Source: Mixta hanseatica
GTDB taxonomy: Bacteria > Pseudomonadota > Gammaproteobacteria > Enterobacterales > Enterobacteriaceae
Direction: 5' to 3'
Length of the DNA stretch: 64,000 nt
Assembly (NCBI RefSeq): GCF_023517775.1
Contig: NZ_CP082904.1
Coordinates: forward strand, 3,286,001-3,350,000
A program made the position numbers and the translations under genes. How positions within the stretch are numbered: the first letter of the stretch is position 1; each line of letters starts with the position of its first letter. Of this stretch, positions 53,304 to 64,000 are shown piece by piece. Below the pieces are notes generated by a model. It searched no databases. It worked only from the letters and a program-made list of their open reading frames with translations, and had not been told where the DNA came from.

Positions 53304-54702
53304 GTTTCGTTTCCTTAGCGCTTTGCTGCTTTTTACGTTGGGTTAACCAGAAAGCACCATAGCAGATCGCCACAAAGGGCAGACCACACCACAGCGCGAT
53401 GCGCTGCTCAGGATCGAAAGCCAGACCAACGCAGGCCAGCAGACAGAGCGCAAAGCCCAGAATCGGCGTCAGCGGGAACCAGGGCGCCCGGTATTTCAGT
53501 TCGGCGAGCGGCCGTCCTTCGCGCTGATACTGCCGCCGGAAGGCATAATGCGAGGCGCAGATGCTGAGCCAAACCGCCACCACCGCGAAGCCGGAGATGG
53601 CGGAAAGCGCCACGTAAACGGTATCGGCGGCGACGATGCTGGAAAACAGCGCCAGCAGCCCGCCCAGCATACTGGCGCCGATCGCCACCAGCGGAATGCC
53701 TCGTCGCGTCAGGCGCGCAAAACAGCGCGGCAGCGTGCCTTCGTTAGACAATGACCAGAGCATGCGGCCCGATGCATACAGTCCGGAGTTGGCCGCCGAG
53801 AGGATGGCGGTCAGGATAACGAAATTAAAAATATCCGCCGCCCAGGGCAGGCCGATCTTTTCAAATACCAGCACAAACGGGCTTTTCACGATGCCCGCCT
53901 GCTCCATCGGGATCAGCGCCGCCAGAATCAGTACCGTGCCGATAAAGAAAATAATCAGGCGCGCCACGGTGGTGCGAATCGCCAGCGGCAGCACTTTCTG
54001 CGGGTTTTCCGTTTCGCCAGCAGCGATGCCAATCAGCTCGGTGCCAGAAAAGGCGAAGTTAACCGCCACCATCGTCATCAGGATCGGCAACGCGCCGTGT
54101 GGTAGCCAGCCGGACGCGGTGAGATTATGGAAGAACGGCGCGGGGGTGCCATCCTTAAGCGGGATCAGGCCAAATACCGCGCCGCCGCCAAGAATAATAA
54201 ACGCCAGAATGGTGATCACTTTAATCAGTGAGAACCAGAACTCCCCTTCTGCGAAAAAGCGCGTGGAGATAACGTTCAGTAAAAATATCGCCAGACAAAA
54301 TATCAGGCACCAGAGCCAGACCGGCGTCTGCGGAAACCAGTACTGCATACAAAAGCCCGCCGCCGTCAGGCTGGAACCGAGCGCGACGGTCCAGGTCAGC
54401 CAGTAGAGCCAGGCGACGGTGTAGCCCGTAGCCGGGCTAAGATAGCGCGAGGCATAGACGTGAAAGGCGCCGGTTTCCGGCATCGCGACCGACAGTTCGC
54501 CCAGTGATTGCATCACCAGCCATACCACCAGCGCGCCGATCAGGTACGCCAGGAGCGTCCCCGCCGCGCCGGTAGTAGAGATGATATAGCCGGTATTAAA
54601 AAACAGACCGGTGCCGATAACACCGCCCAGGGAAAGCATTACCAGATGGCGTGCTTTCATACTACGTTTAAATTGTCCGCCTTGCGGCTGTTCTGACTGC
54701 AT
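53293..54702 (-). CDS. mmuP: S-methylmethionine permease MmuP
   Basis: From ATG 54702 the product is 469 residues, close to E. coli MmuP throughout: '[20 protein letters not shown]', '[20 protein letters not shown]', '[19 protein letters not shown]', '[20 protein letters not shown]'. It is an amino acid-polyamine-organocation permease with 12 helices. ATG 54702 follows CAGG and aligns with the E. coli start; ATG 54717 is immediately after the met boxes and is less likely. Coupled to mmuM. Confidence 0.94.
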   Translation of the reverse strand: MQSEQPQGGQFKRSMKARHLVMLSLGGVIGTGLFFNTGYIISTTGAAGTLLAYLIGALVVWLVMQSLGELSVAMPETGAFHVYASRYLSPATGYTVAWLYWLTWTVALGSSLTAAGFCMQYWFPQTPVWLWCLIFCLAIFLLNVISTRFFAEGEFWFSLIKVITILAFIILGGGAVFGLIPLKDGTPAPFFHNLTASGWLPHGALPILMTMVAVNFAFSGTELIGIAAGETENPQKVLPLAIRTTVARLIIFFIGTVLILAALIPMEQAGIVKSPFVLVFEKIGLPWAADIFNFVILTAILSAANSGLYASGRMLWSLSNEGTLPRCFARLTRRGIPLVAIGASMLGGLLALFSSIVAADTVYVALSAISGFAVVAVWLSICASHYAFRRQYQREGRPLAELKYRAPWFPLTPILGFALCLLACVGLAFDPEQRIALWCGLPFVAICYGAFWLTQRKKQQSAKETKHAI

Positions 54703-54719
54703 GGTTGCCTGATCCATAT

Positions 54720-54735
54720 GGACGTCTAAACTTCT
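54720..54735 (-). promoter_or_regulatory. Tandem met boxes (MetJ operator) of mmuPM
   Basis: On the minus strand AGAAGTTT and AGACGTCC lie side by side; each matches the MetJ consensus AGACGTCT (6 and 7 of 8). The site ends 18 bases before the mmuP start, so methionine/SAM repression is expected. Confidence 0.75.
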
Positions 54736-54818
54736 AAATGTGGCAAAGTTTATACCTGCCCATGCAGCAGAATGCAACGTGACAAAGGATATGGCTTAAC
54801 GGCGGTCGGGCGGAGTCG

Positions 54819-55154
54819 TTAATCGAACATACTTTGTAAATAGCGCTCCAGCGCGGCGCGGGAGCTAAAGCCGTGCGGAATGCCGTAGTGATCCTGCGTA
54901 TCGCCCACAAGATACATCGGGAAGCGCGTGTAGTGATCGCAGGTCTTAATATCTGACGCCGGGTCCGCATAGTTCAGGCTTTTTTCTTTCAGCGTCGGAT
55001 GAATGACCAGTGCGGTTCGCCCCAGGCGCGCTTCGCGGTTGACGTAAACATAGTTTTCGCCACGGCGGTAGCCATAGGTTTTCGGCGTCACGGTATCCAT
55101 TTCAAAGCCAGCTTTTTCCAGAACGCGTGCCACCTCATCTGGTCGTAAATACAT
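54819..55154 (-). CDS. ygaC: YgaC, DUF2002 protein
   Basis: From ATG 55154 the product is 111 residues and matches E. coli YgaC closely ('[20 protein letters not shown]', '[20 protein letters not shown]', '[13 protein letters not shown]'). Function unknown; in E. coli it is Fur-regulated. It is divergent from ygaM, as in E. coli. Confidence 0.93.
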   Translation of the reverse strand: MYLRPDEVARVLEKAGFEMDTVTPKTYGYRRGENYVYVNREARLGRTALVIHPTLKEKSLNYADPASDIKTCDHYTRFPMYLVGDTQDHYGIPHGFSSRAALERYLQSMFD

Positions 55155-55318
55155 GCTTAATCCTCTCAATCTTATAAAGCTTCGCAACCTTACATCAGCG
55201 CAGCAGCCAGGGACATTCAGAATTATCCAGAAAGTCCGCGGCGGAAGACCTTTAGCGCTTCGCTTACAGGGAATGGTCTACACTAAGTATTACGTTATTC
55301 AGCAAAGGGAGAGGAAAA

Positions 55319-55633
55319 ATGTCTAAACAAACAGTGAAAAATGATGAATTAGACGTACATCAGGACGTTTCGGTACTGGCAGATGCGCTGGACGATTTAC
55401 TGAAATCGTACGGCAGCAAAACCAAAGATGATATTGACGTGGCACGCAGCAAAGCAGAAGCGCTGCTAAAAGAGACCCGGGCTAAAATCAACGGCCGTAG
55501 CCGCGTACGTCAGGCAGCGCGCGACGCGGGCCAGCAGGTTGATACCTGGATTCACGATAAGCCGTGGCACGGCGCAGGCGTCGGTGCCGCTATCGGTATT
55601 TTTATCGGCGCGCTGCTGGCTTCCCGTCGCTAA
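55319..55633 (+). CDS. ygaM: YgaM, DUF883 membrane-anchored ribosome-associated type protein
   Basis: A 104-residue protein: a long charged helix ('LADALDDLLKSYGSKTKDDI', 'ARSKAEALLKETRAKINGRS') and a C-terminal anchor helix 'GVGAAIGIFIGALLASRR'. This is the ElaB/YqjD/YgaM family, which tethers to the inner membrane and binds ribosomes in stationary phase (ElaB and YqjD). A terminator-like GC stretch follows. Confidence 0.92.
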   Translation: MSKQTVKNDELDVHQDVSVLADALDDLLKSYGSKTKDDIDVARSKAEALLKETRAKINGRSRVRQAARDAGQQVDTWIHDKPWHGAGVGAAIGIFIGALLASRR

Positions 55634-55766
55634 CTCTCCACGCTGTATCTCCCATCCTCGCCACGTGCGGGGATTTTTTTTGCCCGAAAAAAATTTTTCC
55701 AGCGCTGATGCGCTCTGCGCCGCCGTTTGCCGTTAGGCCTGAAATCTTCATGGTTGAAAATGGAAA

Positions 55767-55814
55767 ACGCTACATCTAGTATTCAAAACATCAAATGCAC
55801 ACAACACCTTGTAA
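55767..55814 (+). promoter_or_regulatory. Paired NrdR boxes upstream of nrdHIEF
   Basis: ACGCTACATCTAGTAT (55767-55782) and ACACAACACCTTGTAA (55799-55814) resemble the 16-base NrdR consensus ACACTATATATTGTGT-like palindrome. Their starts are 32 bases apart, three helical turns, the usual spacing for NrdR. Confidence 0.65.
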
Positions 55815-55888
55815 ATATAGCACAGCAGACGTATCGCTGGCGCTTAATGTAGCACAGGGTTTCAGGCTGGTTAAAGGAAATACGAATC

Positions 55889-56131
55889 ATGCTCATTACT
55901 ATTTACACTAAGAATAACTGCATGCAGTGTACCGCTACCAAAAACATGATGGATAAACTGGGGTTGCCCTGGCAGCTGGTTAATCTGGACGAGGAGCCAG
56001 CGGCTCTCGAAGACCTGAAGGCGCTGGGCTACCGCCAATTGCCGGTGGTGATGGCCGATGAGGATCACTGGAGCGGTTTCCGCCCCGATAAGCTGATCCG
56101 TCTGACGCAGGTGCAGCGGGCGCAGGGCTAA
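55889..56131 (+). CDS. nrdH: Glutaredoxin-like NrdH redoxin
   Basis: An 80-residue redoxin with active site CMQC ('[20 protein letters not shown]'), '[20 protein letters not shown]'. It reduces the class Ib ribonucleotide reductase, taking electrons from thioredoxin reductase. First gene of nrdHIEF, 4 bases before nrdI. Confidence 0.95.
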   Translation: MLITIYTKNNCMQCTATKNMMDKLGLPWQLVNLDEEPAALEDLKALGYRQLPVVMADEDHWSGFRPDKLIRLTQVQRAQG

Positions 56132-56135
56132 GCCG

Positions 56136-56540
56136 ATGCTGGTCTACTTTTCCAGCCAGTCGGAAAACACCCACCGGTTCGTTACCCGACTTGGCCTGCC
56201 GGCGCGCCGTATTCCATTAGATAAAGCGCAGCGCCTGCAGGTAGATCGCCCTTTTATCCTGGTGGTGCCCAGCTACGGCGGCGGCAGCGCGCGCGGCGCC
56301 GTACCCGCCCAGGTTATTCAGTTTCTTAATGATGAAGCCAATCGTCGGCTGCTACGCGGCGTGATTGCCGCAGGCAACCGCAACTTCGGCGCAGGCTTTT
56401 GCCTGGCCGGCGACATCATTGCGCAAAAATGTCAGGTTCCCTACCTTTACCGCTTCGAGCTAATGGGAACCGCCGACGATATCGCCAACGTTAAAGCGGG
56501 AGTAACCCAATTTTGGCAACAACAAACAGCCCACAGCTAG
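56136..56540 (+). CDS. nrdI: Flavodoxin-like NrdI
   Basis: A 134-residue flavodoxin: FMN loop '[15 protein letters not shown]', '[18 protein letters not shown]', '[14 protein letters not shown]'. It supplies superoxide to assemble the Mn(III)2-tyrosyl radical of NrdF. Its last 28 bases overlap the TTG start of nrdE. Confidence 0.95.
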   Translation: MLVYFSSQSENTHRFVTRLGLPARRIPLDKAQRLQVDRPFILVVPSYGGGSARGAVPAQVIQFLNDEANRRLLRGVIAAGNRNFGAGFCLAGDIIAQKCQVPYLYRFELMGTADDIANVKAGVTQFWQQQTAHS

Positions 56541-58648
56541 CGCCCGACTATCATGCGCTGAACGCCATGCTCAACCTTTATGATGAGCAGGGAAATATCC
56601 AGTTTGATAAAGATCGTGAGGCGGCGCGCCAGTTCTGGCTGCAACAGGTGCTTCCCAACAGCGTGCCGTTCGATTCACTGACGGCGCGGCTACAGTATCT
56701 GGTGGCGGAAGGCTACTATGAAGCGGAGGTGCTGAACGCCTATCCCTTTGAATTTGTCTGCCAGCTATTTGAACAGGCGGCCGGTTGGGGCTTCCGTTTC
56801 CAGACCTTTTTAGGCGCCTGGAAGTTTTTCACCAGCTATGCGCTAAAAACCTTTGATGGTAAGCGCTACCTGGAAGATTTCCCCGATCGCGTCTGCATGG
56901 TGGCGCTCACGCTGGCGCAGGGCGACAGTCAGTTAGCCACGGCGCTGATGGAAGAGATGCTCTCCGGCCGCTTCCAGCCAGCGACGCCGACCTTCCTTAA
57001 CTGCGGCAAGCAGCAGCGTGGCGAGCTGGTCTCCTGCTTCTTATTGCGTATTGAAGACAATATGGAGTCGATTGGCCGCGCGGTAAACTCTGCGCTACAG
57101 CTGTCAAAACGCGGCGGCGGCGTGGCTTTTCTGTTATCTAACCTGCGTGAAGCCGGCGCGCCGATAAAGCGTATCGAAAATCAATCTTCCGGCGTGATCC
57201 CGGTGATGAAAATGCTGGAGGATGCTTTTTCCTACGCCAACCAGCTGGGCGCGCGCCAGGGCGCCGGGGCGGTTTATCTGCATGCCCACCATCCCGATAT
57301 TCTGCGCTTTCTTGATACTAAGCGGGAAAACGCCGACGAGAAGATCCGTATTAAAACCCTGTCGCTTGGCGTGGTAATCCCGGATGTGACTTTCCGTCTG
57401 GCGAAAGAGAATCAGCCGATGGCGCTCTTCTCGCCGTATGACGTGGAGCGCCTGTATGGCCAGGCGTTTGCCGATATCAGTATCAGCGAGAAATATGATG
57501 AAATGCTGGCGGATGCGCGTATCCGCAAAACCTTTATCAATGCGCGCGAGTTTTTCCAGACGCTGGCGGAAATCCAGTTCGAATCAGGCTATCCCTATCT
57601 GATGTTTGAAGATACCGTTAACCGCGCCAACCCAGTGCAGGGCCGCATCAATATGAGCAACCTCTGCTCAGAGATCCTGCAGGTGAATAGCCCTTCCAGC
57701 TACCATGACGATCTCAGCTATCGTCAGGTAGGTAAGGATATCTCCTGTAATCTCGGCTCGCTGAATATCGCCCATGCAATGGATTCCGGCAATCTGGGGC
57801 GCACCGTGGAGATCGCGGTGCGCGGCCTGAGCGCCGTTTCTGATATGAGCCATATTCATTCGGTGCCGTCGATTGAACATGGCAATGCGCAGTCGCATGC
57901 CATTGGCCTGGGCCAGATGAACCTGCATGGTTACCTGGCGCGTGAAGGGATCGCCTACGGCTCGCCGGAAGCGCTCGATTTTACCAACCTCTACTTTTAC
58001 TGCATTACTTACCACGCGCTATGTACCTCAAACCAGTTGGCGCGGGAACGGCAGCAGCGCTTTGCGGGGTTCGGACAGTCGCGCTACGCCAGCGGCGACT
58101 ATTTTACCCAATACATCGAGCAGGCCTGGCTACCACGCACCGAGCGTATCGCGCAGCTGTTCGCCAGGGCGGGCATCACGCTGCCGACTCAGACGGACTG
58201 GCTGACGCTGCGTGAAGCGGTAATGCGTGACGGGCTGTACAACCAAAATCTGCAGGCAATCCCGCCAACCGGATCGATCTCCTACATCAATCATGCGACC
58301 TCGAGCATTCACCCTATCGTCTCGCGCATTGAAATCCGTAAAGAAGGCAAAACCGGGCGCGTTTACTATCCGGCCCCTTTCCTGACCAATGAGAATTTCG
58401 CTGCATGGCAGGATGCGTATGAGATTGGCCCGGAAGCGATTATCGATACCTATGCGGAAGCGACGCGCCATGTCGATCAGGGGCTGTCGCTGACGCTGTT
58501 CTTCCGCGATGGCGTAACCACGCGCGACATTAACCGCGCGCAGATCTACGCATGGAAGAAAGGGATTAAAACCCTCTATTACATTCGCCTGCGGCAGATG
58601 GCGCTGGAAGGCACTGAGGTGCAGGGCTGCGTTTCCTGCTCGCTATAA
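56513..58648 (+). CDS. nrdE: Class Ib ribonucleotide reductase large subunit NrdE
   Basis: A 711-residue catalytic subunit, close to E. coli NrdE. Active-site elements are visible: Cys in '[18 protein letters not shown]', NCE-type loop '[14 protein letters not shown]' , '[20 protein letters not shown]', and the C-terminal redox pair CVSC in '[13 protein letters not shown]'. It lacks the N-terminal ATP cone, as class Ib does. It starts with TTG at 56513, inside nrdI, as I recall also for E. coli nrdE. Confidence 0.95.
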   Translation: MATTNSPQLAPDYHALNAMLNLYDEQGNIQFDKDREAARQFWLQQVLPNSVPFDSLTARLQYLVAEGYYEAEVLNAYPFEFVCQLFEQAAGWGFRFQTFLGAWKFFTSYALKTFDGKRYLEDFPDRVCMVALTLAQGDSQLATALMEEMLSGRFQPATPTFLNCGKQQRGELVSCFLLRIEDNMESIGRAVNSALQLSKRGGGVAFLLSNLREAGAPIKRIENQSSGVIPVMKMLEDAFSYANQLGARQGAGAVYLHAHHPDILRFLDTKRENADEKIRIKTLSLGVVIPDVTFRLAKENQPMALFSPYDVERLYGQAFADISISEKYDEMLADARIRKTFINAREFFQTLAEIQFESGYPYLMFEDTVNRANPVQGRINMSNLCSEILQVNSPSSYHDDLSYRQVGKDISCNLGSLNIAHAMDSGNLGRTVEIAVRGLSAVSDMSHIHSVPSIEHGNAQSHAIGLGQMNLHGYLAREGIAYGSPEALDFTNLYFYCITYHALCTSNQLARERQQRFAGFGQSRYASGDYFTQYIEQAWLPRTERIAQLFARAGITLPTQTDWLTLREAVMRDGLYNQNLQAIPPTGSISYINHATSSIHPIVSRIEIRKEGKTGRVYYPAPFLTNENFAAWQDAYEIGPEAIIDTYAEATRHVDQGLSLTLFFRDGVTTRDINRAQIYAWKKGIKTLYYIRLRQMALEGTEVQGCVSCSL

Positions 58649-59632
<984 letters not shown>

Positions 59633-59644
59633 TTAATGATTTGG

Positions 59645-59664
59645 GGGCGCATCAGCGCCCTTTT
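59645..59664 (+). terminator. Intrinsic terminator of nrdHIEF
   Basis: GGGCGC (59645-59650), loop ATCA, GCGCCC (59655-59660), TTTT. Confidence 0.85.
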
Positions 59665-59917
59665 CTTCTTCAGTCCATTATCGATTAAAAATAATAATCA
59701 CTCCGTTAAGAACTTTCGCCCTAAATAGGGCTTTTCATTCTTTTCAACACTGGAAATTCACCCCGGTTTTTGCGGCAAAAAAAGGGTAAAAATGCGTGCC
59801 GCCCTCCACAAAATTCATCTTTTTTTTAGCCGCAATTATTTGCCGTTAGCCCTTATCCCTACTGACCTAACGCGAGATGAGAATCTCAAAGCCTGATGAC
59901 AAGCGCCGCGCAAAGGG

Positions 59918-59945
59918 TTGCCTGAGATTTTAACTATGTTAGGGT
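59918..59945 (+). promoter_or_regulatory. proU: proU-type osmotic promoter
   Basis: TTGCCT (59918-59923), 16 bases, TAGGGT (59940-59945). I recall the same -35, spacing and -10 for E. coli proU P2, and the surrounding bases (GAGATTTTAACTATGTTAGG) are also conserved. It lies about 70 bases before proV. Confidence 0.75.
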
Positions 59946-60014
59946 ATAGGCCGCTTTAATTTCACCAGGACATAAATCACAGTAAATATTAACTAACCAG
60001 GATAATTAAATTGC

Positions 60015-61211
60015 ATGGCAATTAAATTAGAAGCAAAGAATCTGTATAAAGTATTTGGCGAAAATCCCGATCGCGCTTTTAAATATATTGATAAGGGCGT
60101 GAGTAAAGAAACGCTGCTGGAAAAAACCGGACTCTCTTTAGGCGTTAAAAATGCCAGTCTGGCCATTGAAGAAGGCGAGATATTTGTCATCATGGGGCTT
60201 TCCGGTTCAGGAAAATCCACCATGGTTCGCCTTCTCAATCGTCTGATAGAGCCGACGCGCGGCCAGGTGATTATTGATGGCGTCGATATTGCAAAAATAT
60301 CCGACAGCGAGCTGCGAGAAGTGCGGCGAAATAAAATCAGCATGGTATTTCAGTCATTCGCCCTGATGCCGCATATGAACGTGCTGAATAACACCGCCTT
60401 CGGTATGGAATTAGCCGGCGTTCCGCAACAGGAACGGCAGGAAAAAGCGCTGGAAGCGCTGCGTCAGGTTGGCCTGGAAAATTATGCCCATGCCTGGCCT
60501 GATGAATTATCTGGCGGTATGCGCCAGCGCGTTGGATTAGCGCGCGCATTGGCGATTAACCCCGATATTTTATTAATGGACGAGGCGTTTTCCGCGCTCG
60601 ATCCCTTAATCCGCACGGAGATGCAGGATGAGCTGGTAAAACTGCAGGCGAAACATCAGCGCACCATTATCTTTATTTCTCACGATCTTGATGAAGCGAT
60701 GCGCATTGGCGATCGCATTGCCATTATGCAGGGCGGAGAAGTGGTGCAGGTAGGCACGCCGGATGAGATTTTAAATAATCCCGCCAATGATTACGTACGC
60801 ACCTTTTTCCGCGGTGTGGATATCAGTCATGTGTTTAGCGCCAAAGATATTGCCCGTCGCGGCGCCGGCGCGTTGATCCGCAAATCGCCCGGCCTTGGCC
60901 CGCGCTCCGCCATCAAGCTGTTGCAGGATGAAGATCGGGAATATGGCTACGTGCTGGAGAAACAAAAGTTTATCGGCGTGGTCTCTACTGATTCGCTGAA
61001 GGCAGCGCTGGCCGCCGGTACCGGCATTGACGCCGCTCTCCTTTCCACGCCTGCCGCCGTGCCTGGCGATACCTCCCTGAATGAACTGCTATCGCACGTG
61101 GCCCAGGCGCCGTGCGCGGTGCCGATTGTCGGCGAAGAAAATCAATATATCGGGGTTATTTCTAAAGGCACGCTGTTACAGGCACTAGATCGTGAGGGGA
61201 ATCAGCCATGA
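60015..61211 (+). CDS. proV: Glycine betaine/proline ABC transporter ATPase ProV
   Basis: A 398-residue ATPase: Walker A '[20 protein letters not shown]', signature '[19 protein letters not shown]', Walker B '[13 protein letters not shown]', and H-loop '[14 protein letters not shown]'. Two C-terminal CBS domains (about 280-395) sense ionic strength. It imports osmoprotectants with ProW and ProX. Its stop overlaps proW (ATGA). Confidence 0.96.
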   Translation: MAIKLEAKNLYKVFGENPDRAFKYIDKGVSKETLLEKTGLSLGVKNASLAIEEGEIFVIMGLSGSGKSTMVRLLNRLIEPTRGQVIIDGVDIAKISDSELREVRRNKISMVFQSFALMPHMNVLNNTAFGMELAGVPQQERQEKALEALRQVGLENYAHAWPDELSGGMRQRVGLARALAINPDILLMDEAFSALDPLIRTEMQDELVKLQAKHQRTIIFISHDLDEAMRIGDRIAIMQGGEVVQVGTPDEILNNPANDYVRTFFRGVDISHVFSAKDIARRGAGALIRKSPGLGPRSAIKLLQDEDREYGYVLEKQKFIGVVSTDSLKAALAAGTGIDAALLSTPAAVPGDTSLNELLSHVAQAPCAVPIVGEENQYIGVISKGTLLQALDREGNQP

Positions 61212-62407
61212 GTCAGGCAAGCAACAATCCGTGGGAGACGACATCAACGCAGCCGGCGGCAGCCGATACCGCCAGCGATCCCTGGGGCAGTGCCTCCGCT
61301 GACGGCAGCGCAGCTCAGCCCACCAGCGGTGGCGATGCCGGAAGCTCAGCTTCCGATGCCTGGGGCTCGCCTTCCGATGCAGCTGGCGGCGGTGATGCCT
61401 GGGGCTCACCCTCCGATGCGGCTAGCGGCCATGATGCCGTAGCCAACAGCAGCGACTGGCTAAACAGCGCGCCCGCGCCGCAGACGGAACACTTTAATCT
61501 GCTGGATCCTTTCCATCATACCCTGATCCCGCTGGATAGCTGGGTAACGCACGGGATCGACTGGATCGTTAGCCATTTTCGCCCGCTGTTTCAGGGGATC
61601 CGCATTCCGGTGGATTATATTCTCAGCGCTTTCCAGCAATTGCTGCTGGGCATGCCTGCGCCGGTGGCGATCGTGCTGTTTGCGCTGATCGCCTGGCAGC
61701 TCTCCAGCTTTAGCATGGGAGTCGCCACGCTGATTTCCTTGGTGATTATCGGCGCTATCGGCGCCTGGTCGCAGGCGATGGTGACGCTGGCGCTGGTGTT
61801 AACCGCCCTGCTGTTCTGTATTGTCATCGGCCTGCCGCTGGGCATCTGGCTGGCGCGCAGCGAACGTGCCGGGCGCATTATTCGTCCGCTGTTGGATGCG
61901 ATGCAAACCACGCCCGCCTTCGTTTATCTGGTGCCGATTGTCATGCTGTTTGGTATCGGCAACGTGCCCGGCGTGGTGGTGACCATTATCTTTGCCCTGC
62001 CGCCGATTGTGCGCCTTACCGTACTGGGCATTAAGCAGGTGCCGGCAGATTTAATTGAGGCGGCGGAGTCGTTTGGCGCTAATCCGCGCCAAATGCTGTT
62101 CAAAGTGCAGCTGCCGTTGGCAATGCCGACGATTATGGCGGGCGTCAACCAGACGCTGATGCTGGCGCTGTCGATGGTGGTTATCGCCTCAATGATCGCC
62201 GTCGGCGGTCTGGGGCAGATGGTGCTGCGCGGCATCGGCCGTCTCGATATGGGCCTGGCCACCGTCGGCGGCGTGGGGATTGTTATTCTCGCCATTATCC
62301 TCGATCGCCTGACGCAATCTTTTGGCCGCAACAGCCGCAGCCGTGGCAACCAACGCTGGTACGCCACCGGTCCGCTGGGTTTACTGACCCGCCCTTTTAT
62401 TAAATAA
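61208..62407 (+). CDS. proW: Glycine betaine/proline ABC permease ProW, long N-terminus
   Basis: A 399-residue permease, about 45 longer than E. coli ProW. The extra length is in the N-terminal tail, which is Asp/Gly/Ser/Ala-rich and carries repeated WGS motifs: [13 protein letters not shown] (about residues 50-62) and [13 protein letters not shown] (63-75), encoded by tandem 39-bp units at 61355-61432. The membrane domain ('[20 protein letters not shown]', EAA loop '[20 protein letters not shown]', '[20 protein letters not shown]') is highly conserved. Confidence 0.95.
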   Translation: MSQASNNPWETTSTQPAAADTASDPWGSASADGSAAQPTSGGDAGSSASDAWGSPSDAAGGGDAWGSPSDAASGHDAVANSSDWLNSAPAPQTEHFNLLDPFHHTLIPLDSWVTHGIDWIVSHFRPLFQGIRIPVDYILSAFQQLLLGMPAPVAIVLFALIAWQLSSFSMGVATLISLVIIGAIGAWSQAMVTLALVLTALLFCIVIGLPLGIWLARSERAGRIIRPLLDAMQTTPAFVYLVPIVMLFGIGNVPGVVVTIIFALPPIVRLTVLGIKQVPADLIEAAESFGANPRQMLFKVQLPLAMPTIMAGVNQTLMLALSMVVIASMIAVGGLGQMVLRGIGRLDMGLATVGGVGIVILAIILDRLTQSFGRNSRSRGNQRWYATGPLGLLTRPFIK

Positions 62408-62471
62408 CGCCCGGGCGGCGTCGCTGTACGCCGCTCCGTTATGATCCGATCACCATAAATAAGGAATCGTT

Positions 62472-63467
62472 ATGCGTAAAACAGCCCTTTTGGCCGCCGC
62501 ACTGACGTCGCTGGCTACCGTGTCGGCCTTTGCCGCCGATTTACCCGGTAAAGGCATTACCGTTAAGCCGATCCAAAGCACCATTTCTGAAGAGAGTTTC
62601 CAGACGCTGCTGGTCAGCCGCGCGCTGGAAAAGCTGGGCTACCGTGTCGAGAAACCAAGCGAAGTGGATTATAACGTAGGTTACACCTCGATCGCCTCCG
62701 GCGACGCCACCTTTACCGCCGTAAACTGGCAGCCCCTGCACGATGATATGTACCGCGCCGCCGGCGGTGATAAAGCCTTTTATCGTCAGGGCACCTACGT
62801 TACCGGCGCCGCGCAGGGCTATCTGATCGATAAGAAAACCGCAGTGAAATATCATATCACCCGCCTCGATCAGCTCAAGGATGAGAAGCTGGCGCGACTG
62901 TTTGATAACAACGGCGACGGCAAAGCGGATATGACCGGCTGCGCGCCGGGCTGGGGCTGCGAGGCGGTCATTCTGCATCAGAATAAGGCGTTCGGTCTGG
63001 AGAAGACGGTAGAGCCGAATATGGGCAACTATGCCGCCATGATGGCTGATACCCTTGCTCGCTATAAGCAGGGCAAACCGATTCTTTATTACACCTGGAC
63101 GCCGTACTGGATCAGCGATGTTCTGGTGCCGGGCCGCGACGTGGTTTGGTTGCAGGTGCCGTTCTCTTCAATGCCGGGCGCGCAGAAAGAGGTGAATACC
63201 CAGCTACCGAACGGCGCAAACTACGGTTTCCCGGTTAATACCATGCATATCGTCGCGAATAAAGCCTGGGCCGAGAAGAACCCGGCGGCGGCGCGCCTGT
63301 TTGCTGAGATGAAACTGCCGATTGCCGATATCAATGCGCAGAATTCACGTATGCATCAGGGCCAGTCCTCTGAACAGGCCATTAACGCTCATGTGGATGG
63401 CTGGATCAAAGCGCATCAGGCGCAGTTCGATCGCTGGATCGAAGACGCGAAAGCCGCGGCGCAATAA
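62472..63467 (+). CDS. proX: Glycine betaine-binding periplasmic protein ProX
   Basis: A 331-residue binding protein with signal peptide ending '[13 protein letters not shown]'. '[20 protein letters not shown]' and '[18 protein letters not shown]' hold Trp residues that form the aromatic cage for betaine; two Cys in '[11 protein letters not shown]' form a disulfide. Third gene of proVWX, ending in a terminator. Confidence 0.95.
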   Translation: MRKTALLAAALTSLATVSAFAADLPGKGITVKPIQSTISEESFQTLLVSRALEKLGYRVEKPSEVDYNVGYTSIASGDATFTAVNWQPLHDDMYRAAGGDKAFYRQGTYVTGAAQGYLIDKKTAVKYHITRLDQLKDEKLARLFDNNGDGKADMTGCAPGWGCEAVILHQNKAFGLEKTVEPNMGNYAAMMADTLARYKQGKPILYYTWTPYWISDVLVPGRDVVWLQVPFSSMPGAQKEVNTQLPNGANYGFPVNTMHIVANKAWAEKNPAAARLFAEMKLPIADINAQNSRMHQGQSSEQAINAHVDGWIKAHQAQFDRWIEDAKAAAQ

Positions 63468-63494
63468 AGCCGGGCCGCTACCCTGGCGATCTGA

Positions 63495-63520
63495 CGGGCA
63501 ACGCATGTTGCCCGTTTTTT
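63495..63520 (+). terminator. Intrinsic terminator of proVWX
   Basis: CGGGCAAC (63495-63502), loop GCAT, GTTGCCCG (63507-63514), six T. Confidence 0.9.
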
Positions 63521-63668
63521 ATTTATTCTTTATTTACGTCTGTTAAAGGTTACGCTCGCGCTAATGCAGGTAAAGAAAACTGGTATGTCCTGTTAAACAC
63601 AACCAACAATGAAATAGTTTTTTGGGTTACTATTAGTCACGACGAATTATCAACCATGCTTATTGCTT

Positions 63669-64000
63669 ATGAATTCAACATCCCAGGGACTTAGCCCAAC
63701 GCTGGTCGCCCTGATGTCAATCGCCACGGGACTGGCGGTGGCCTGTAACTATTATGCGCAGCCCCTGCTGGATACCATTGCCCATAGTTTTAATCTGTCG
63801 GTTAATCAAGCCGGTTTCATTGTTACCACCGCTCAGCTCGGCTATGCCGCGGGCCTTTTGCTGCTGGTGCCGCTTGGCGATCGCCTGGAGCGACGCGGGC
63901 TGATTGTCGGCATGAGCCTGTTGGCCGCAGGCGGCATGGTGATTACCGCGCTTTCCGGCAGCCTGGGTATGATGCTGCTGGGCACCGCGCTAACCGGTCT
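63669..64000 (+). CDS. MFS transporter (partial, right edge)
   Basis: From ATG 63669 the visible 110 codons encode three to four membrane helices with the MFS loop 'LVPLGDRLERRGLIVGMSLL'. 'VACNYYAQPLLDTIAHSFNL' is typical of drug/sugar exporters of the YgaY/YbdA-like group; E. coli has the ygaY remnant at this place after proX. The frame continues out of the window. Confidence 0.8.
   Translation, partial: MNSTSQGLSPTLVALMSIATGLAVACNYYAQPLLDTIAHSFNLSVNQAGFIVTTAQLGYAAGLLLLVPLGDRLERRGLIVGMSLLAAGGMVITALSGSLGMMLLGTALTG

Larger units (their letters stand above)
59633..60014. other. nrdF-proV intergenic region (proU control region)
   Basis: About 380 AT-rich bases. After the nrdF terminator it contains the osmotic promoter of proVWX and curved A/T tracts of the kind H-NS binds at proU. 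No gene. Confidence 0.7.

Overview
The window is chromosomal DNA from a member of the Enterobacterales, most likely Erwiniaceae (Pantoea/Mixta/Erwinia-like). The basis is close resemblance, from memory, of many proteins to E. coli counterparts (RclR, RclA, FhuE, YehS, OsmC, SpeG, MmuP/MmuM, YgaC, YgaM, NrdHIEF, ProVWX), in an arrangement different from E. coli and with an HrpK-like plant-associated factor. No database search was run.

Positions 1-15150 are accessory DNA. The first 7.3 kb is a P4-type phage satellite: a Sid-like capsid-size gene at the window edge, an AlpA-type regulator, a C4/CI-like antisense-RNA control region ahead of an Icd-like gene, an Epsilon-like derepression gene and the large Alpha primase-helicase. 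GGTGAACAGT-type iterons lie on both sides of this block. Between Alpha and the right iterons sit AT-rich cargo genes (a DUF2188 protein, a TIR/deoxyribosyltransferase-like protein, a one-helix membrane protein). Next come a P2-type portal remnant with two phage-associated genes, a decayed IS3-family transposase, and a minus-strand cassette (WYL regulator, glycine-rich membrane protein, HNH/membrane protein, YkgJ-type Cys-cluster protein) split by a complete IS911-like element. The right side of this accessory region abuts a truncated thioesterase gene.

Positions 15353-29400 hold an MRJP/SMP-30-like secreted protein, the divergent rclR-rclA pair, and an inducible sugar locus: a GPH transporter, a GH91 enzyme without signal peptide and an outer-membrane porin (plus strand), facing a LacI regulator, GH32 fructosidase and PfkB sugar kinase (minus strand). 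Together these would take up a difructose dianhydride or fructo-oligosaccharide, open or cleave it in the cytoplasm, and phosphorylate the fructose. An SMR pair follows.

Positions 29500-43400 carry an orphan RND pump, a small secreted LEA-like protein, an orphan HrpK-like protein preceded by a near-consensus hrp box, several AraC/GlxA regulators and transporters, an HD phosphohydrolase, two AriR/YmgB-like small proteins and an MscS channel.

Positions 43500-64000 are mainly core genome: NudK-like, a DeoR regulator, fhuE, yehS, osmC, speG, the mmuPM S-methylmethionine operon behind tandem met boxes, ygaC/ygaM, the class Ib ribonucleotide reductase operon nrdHIEF behind paired NrdR boxes, and the osmoprotectant ABC transporter proVWX behind a proU-type promoter. 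Several genes are broken: a DUF1471 gene, an alpha/beta hydrolase, an ArsR-type regulator and an antibiotic-biosynthesis monooxygenase with an in-frame amber codon.
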